Below, in pieces: positions 6,229 to 8,204 of a stretch of 8,204 bases of DNA. Source of the stretch: Actinomycetes bacterium. Its GTDB lineage: Bacteria; Actinomycetota; Actinomycetes; Actinomycetales; Cellulomonadaceae. Location of the stretch: assembly GCA_023418375.1 (NCBI GenBank), contig JAEZZV010000301.1:1-8204 (forward strand), given 5' to 3'. Below the pieces are notes generated by a model. That model saw nothing but the letters and a program-made list of their open reading frames with translations. It was not told the origin of the DNA and ran no database searches. The stretch's first letter is position 1; every line of letters starts with the position of its first letter. The translations under genes were made by a program, and so were the position numbers.

Positions 6229-7656
6229 TCACCGGGCGGCGCGGCCCTTCTCCCGGTACATCGCGACGTCCGCCGCCGAGAGGAGATCGTCGAGGTCGAC
6301 GGCCTCGCCGGGTCGGACCACCGCGGTGCCCAGGCTCGCGCGGCACCGCAGCACCGTGCCGCCGAGGTCGAAGGGGTCGGCCAGCGCGCCGTCGAGCAGG
6401 TCACGGACGCGCTGGGCGAGCCCGTCCGGCTCGCCCTCGCAGACGACGAGGAACTCGTCGCCGCCGAACCGCGCGACCATGTCCGACGCGCGGAGCCGGT
6501 GGCGCAGGCGGTCGGACACGGCGACGAGCAGCCGGTCGCCGGTCGGGTGACCGAGCCCGTCGTTGACGGACTTGAAGTCGTCGAGGTCGACGAAGGCGAC
6601 GACGGCCCCGGGGGCGCGCCCGTCCTGCACCCGCGCCAGGGTCTCGCGCAGCTGCGTCGTCGCCGCGCGGCGGTTGGCGAGGCCGGTGAGCTCGTCGTGC
6701 TCCGCCAGGTGCGCCAACCGCGCCTCGGCCGCGTGGTACAGCCGTGCCAGGAGGAACACGCGCGTGAGCACGAGCGGGACGACCACGAGGGCGCTCGCGG
6801 CGACCAGGACGCCGTCGACCGTGTCGCCGAGCGCCGCCTGCGCCCCGACGATCATCGGCGCGACGAGCAGCGCCGCGCCCAGGCCGAGGATCCGACCGGT
6901 CGTGAGTCGCTCGACCGCGGGCGGGACGGCGACCGTCGAACCCGACGGGTGCAGGGCGGCGGCGGCGAGGCCGGCGTACGCGACGCCCCAGAAGACGGCG
7001 ACCCACCACGGCGCACCGGCGGCCGGGTCGTCGGCGGCGAGGACCTTGGCGACGTTGCCGCCGAACCCCGCCGCGGCGGAGGTGAGCACGTACCCGACGC
7101 CGGCGTGGCGCTCGGGCTGGGCGAGGAAGGACCGCAGGAGCGCGCCCGTCATCGCGCCGAACAGCAGGAGCGTGAGCACGGCAGTCACGCCGGTCGCCGT
7201 CCCCGCGTCGACCTCGTCCAGGTGCGGCCACATGAGGAGCGCCCAGAGCCCGCTCGTCGCCGTGACGGCCATGAGCGCGGCGTCGATGAGCGCGCCGGGG
7301 TTGCGCCGCCCGGGCGGGGAGAGGAGCAGGAGCGGCCCGAGGAGCAGGCCCGTGTAGCCGAGCGGCAGGGCGACGGCACTGACCGTGGCCGCGGCGTCCG
7401 CGTCGCCCGTGACCAGGGGCAGCACCACCGAGCAGGCCGCGTCGACGGTGAGGACGACGACGCCGAGGAGCACCGCCCGCCACGCGCGCACGGGTGCCCG
7501 TCCGGTGAGCACCTGCCGTCCGATGACGACCATGGCGGTCGCGGTCGCCACCAGGGCCGCGGGACGCCGGCCGGCGGTCGCGGCGACGACCGCCACCGTG
7601 ACCACGAGGACGAGGAAGACCAGGTGCGATGCACGGGCCGCGTCAGGTCTATCCAC
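6229..7656 (-). CDS. Membrane-bound diguanylate cyclase (DGC-C), first gene of the array
   Basis: A 475-residue paralogue of DGC-A and DGC-B and the first to be transcribed. About ten membrane segments lie between residues 11 and 304. GGDEF begins at DELTGLANRR (321-330) and carries Asp357 (metal, in VDLDDFK), Asn365 and Asp374 (guanine), RASD at 389-392 (inhibitory site) and GGDEF at 398-402, so an active, product-inhibited cyclase is predicted. The domain ends in AADVAMYREK with almost no tail. It is the most divergent of the three: it lacks RRELGERL and has CEGEP where the others have AEGDP. GTG 7656 gives the same N-terminal length as the paralogues but, unlike them, has no NANNNT box 6 nt upstream. 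Instead a TTGACC with 17-bp spacing to GATGGG lies just before it, suggesting a different kind of promoter. It diverges from the glycosyltransferase gene across 164 bp. Confidence 0.95.
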   Translation of the reverse strand: MDRPDAARASHLVFLVLVVTVAVVAATAGRRPAALVATATAMVVIGRQVLTGRAPVRAWRAVLLGVVVLTVDAACSVVLPLVTGDADAAATVSAVALPLGYTGLLLGPLLLLSPPGRRNPGALIDAALMAVTATSGLWALLMWPHLDEVDAGTATGVTAVLTLLLFGAMTGALLRSFLAQPERHAGVGYVLTSAAAGFGGNVAKVLAADDPAAGAPWWVAVFWGVAYAGLAAAALHPSGSTVAVPPAVERLTTGRILGLGAALLVAPMIVGAQAALGDTVDGVLVAASALVVVPLVLTRVFLLARLYHAAEARLAHLAEHDELTGLANRRAATTQLRETLARVQDGRAPGAVVAFVDLDDFKSVNDGLGHPTGDRLLVAVSDRLRHRLRASDMVARFGGDEFLVVCEGEPDGLAQRVRDLLDGALADPFDLGGTVLRCRASLGTAVVRPGEAVDLDDLLSAADVAMYREKGRAAR

Positions 7657-7661
7657 GCCTA

Positions 7662-7690
7662 CCCATCGGCACCGACGGGACCATGGTCAA
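7662..7690 (-). promoter_or_regulatory. Candidate -35/-10 promoter of DGC-C
   Basis: On the minus strand TTGACC (complement of 7685-7690) is separated by 17 bp from GATGGG (complement of 7662-7667), and the GTG start follows 5 nt later. The -35 is good and the -10 is poor at its last base. An imperfect 8-bp inverted repeat (7662-7669 with 7672-7679, one mismatch) lies over the -10 region. Confidence 0.35.
7679..7688. promoter_or_regulatory. 10-bp palindrome GACCATGGTC, possible operator of DGC-C
   Basis: A perfect 10-bp palindrome overlapping the TTGACC -35 candidate of DGC-C. A dimeric regulator bound here would block or alter that promoter. No second copy was noticed in the window, so the operator role is inference from position and symmetry. 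Confidence 0.3.
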
Positions 7691-7721
7691 CCCGAACCGC
7701 GGGAAGTCACCCGCCGGTGCC

Positions 7722-7745
7722 GCGCGGCCGGGACGGCGGCCGCGC
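7722..7745. repeat. 9-bp perfect inverted repeat in the divergent intergenic region
   Basis: GCGCGGCCG at 7722-7730 pairs perfectly with CGGCCGCGC at 7737-7745 around a 6-nt loop; a mismatch and then weaker pairing extend the stem outward. It lies upstream of both divergent genes and so cannot terminate either one in the ordinary sense. It could be an operator, a transcription insulator, or simply structure arising in GC-rich DNA. The rest of the 164-bp gap holds only the promoter candidates listed separately. Confidence 0.5.
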
Positions 7746-7808
7746 CGTGCGGCCCTGGGGCTGAGCGGGTTCGCCGCGTCCGGGGCGGGCGGCGTCCCGG
7801 GGCGGGGC

Positions 7809-7814
7809 TAGCCT
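7809..7814 (+). promoter_or_regulatory. Leaderless -10 promoter element of the GT4 gene
   Basis: TAGCCT matches TANNNT fully and is followed by exactly 6 nt (7815-7820) and the GTG at 7821, the same geometry as at guaA. No Shine-Dalgarno or clear -35 is present, consistent with a leaderless mRNA. Confidence 0.6.
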
Positions 7815-7820
7815 GGCCGG

Positions 7821-8204
7821 GTGCGGATCCTCCACGTCTCCGACTGCTACGCCCCGCGCACGGGCGGCATCGAGTCGCAGGTGCGGGATCTCGCCCAGGC
7901 GCAGGCGGCGGCCGGCCACGAGGTGCACGTCCTGACGGCGACCGTCGGCGAGGCGGGCGAGCGCGGCGGCATCGTGCAGGACGACGGCGGCGTGCAGGTG
8001 CACCGGCTGGGCGCGCGGCTGCCCTTCGAGCTGCCTGTCAACCCCGCCGCGGTGCCGCGGATGCGGACGGTCATGCGCGGGGTCGCGCCCGACGTCGTGC
8101 ACGTGCACGCGGGCGTCGTCTCCCCGTTCGCCTACGACGGTGCGCGCGTCGCCCTGCGAGAGGGCCTCCCGCTGGCGATCACGTGGCACTGCATGCTCGA
8201 CGGC
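7821..8204 (+). CDS. GT4 family glycosyltransferase, N-terminal part
   Basis: The first 128 codons of a GT-B fold glycosyltransferase; the rest lies beyond the window. The N-terminal Rossmann half begins RILHVSDCYAPRTGGIESQV with the glycine-rich GGIE loop typical of GT4 enzymes. It is followed by a helix and the GHEVHVLTAT strand, and later by PDVVHVHAG and AITWHCML, the usual acceptor-side strands. The sugar-nucleotide-binding C-terminal half, with the EX7E motif, is not in view, so donor and acceptor cannot be inferred. Relatives include mannosyltransferases of actinobacterial glycolipids and enzymes of surface-polysaccharide assembly. GTG 7821 is set by the -10 box TAGCCT 6 nt upstream and by the strand starting at residue 2. 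It diverges from DGC-C, and c-di-GMP control of a polysaccharide is possible but unproven. Confidence 0.9.
   Translation, partial: MRILHVSDCYAPRTGGIESQVRDLAQAQAAAGHEVHVLTATVGEAGERGGIVQDDGGVQVHRLGARLPFELPVNPAAVPRMRTVMRGVAPDVVHVHAGVVSPFAYDGARVALREGLPLAITWHCMLDG

Noticed and set aside
6132..6404. N-terminal extension of DGC-B to ATG 6404
   Set aside because: It would overlap the DGC-C coding region and adds 91 Arg/Ser/Pro-rich residues absent from the paralogues; GTG 6131 gives matching domain positions.
6499..7764. 421-residue plus-strand frame opposite DGC-C
   Set aside because: Shadow frame running through an intergenic region; composition typical of an antisense reading of a GC-rich gene.
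1..8204. tRNA, rRNA, CRISPR, insertion sequence, phage or toxin-antitoxin features
   Set aside because: None recognised on either strand; the intergenic gaps are all 164 bp or shorter and accounted for.

Overview
The window is very GC-rich DNA (roughly three quarters G+C by eye) with dense coding and strong GC bias at third codon positions. GTG starts are frequent and TAGNCT -10 boxes sit directly in front of start codons. Together with a guaA gene preceded by a DUF3817 membrane protein gene, this points to an actinomycete. A Cellulomonas-like member of the Micrococcales is my best guess, but that placement is inference.

Layout. At the left edge is the 5' part of a minus-strand arfB-type ribosome-rescue hydrolase gene (1-314). 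It diverges across a 57-bp gap from a plus-strand run of three genes: a GNAT acetyltransferase resembling the acetyltransferase-like domain of O-GlcNAcases (372-989), a small DUF3817 membrane protein (1024-1416), and guaA, GMP synthase (1426-3048). The guaA -10 box overlaps the DUF3817 stop codon. guaA converges on the last gene of a minus-strand array, with a small symmetric hairpin between them.

The array (7656 down to 3086) is the most distinctive part of the window. It holds three consecutive paralogous genes for membrane-bound diguanylate cyclases, called DGC-A (3086-4543), DGC-B (4608-6131) and DGC-C (6229-7656) here. Each has about ten predicted transmembrane segments over about 320 residues, then a GGDEF domain with intact catalytic residues and an intact RxxD inhibitory site. 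The membrane halves are clearly related to one another but match no sensor domain I can name. DGC-A and DGC-B look like the more recent duplicates. No c-di-GMP phosphodiesterase (EAL or HD-GYP) is present. The gaps between the genes (64 and 97 bp) carry hairpins, a perfect tandem repeat and candidate promoters, so each cyclase may be separately controlled rather than simply co-transcribed.

DGC-C diverges, across the largest intergenic region (164 bp), from the start of a GT4-type glycosyltransferase gene (7821 onward, cut by the window end). That region holds a 10-bp palindrome next to a TTGACC box, and a 9-bp perfect-stem hairpin.

How the genes might connect: guaA makes GMP, the precursor of GTP, which is the substrate of the cyclases. 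The glycosyltransferase could belong to a surface-polysaccharide function of the kind c-di-GMP often controls. Both links rest only on neighbourhood. No tRNA, rRNA, CRISPR, insertion sequence or phage feature was seen, and no gene-free stretch reaches 300 bases.
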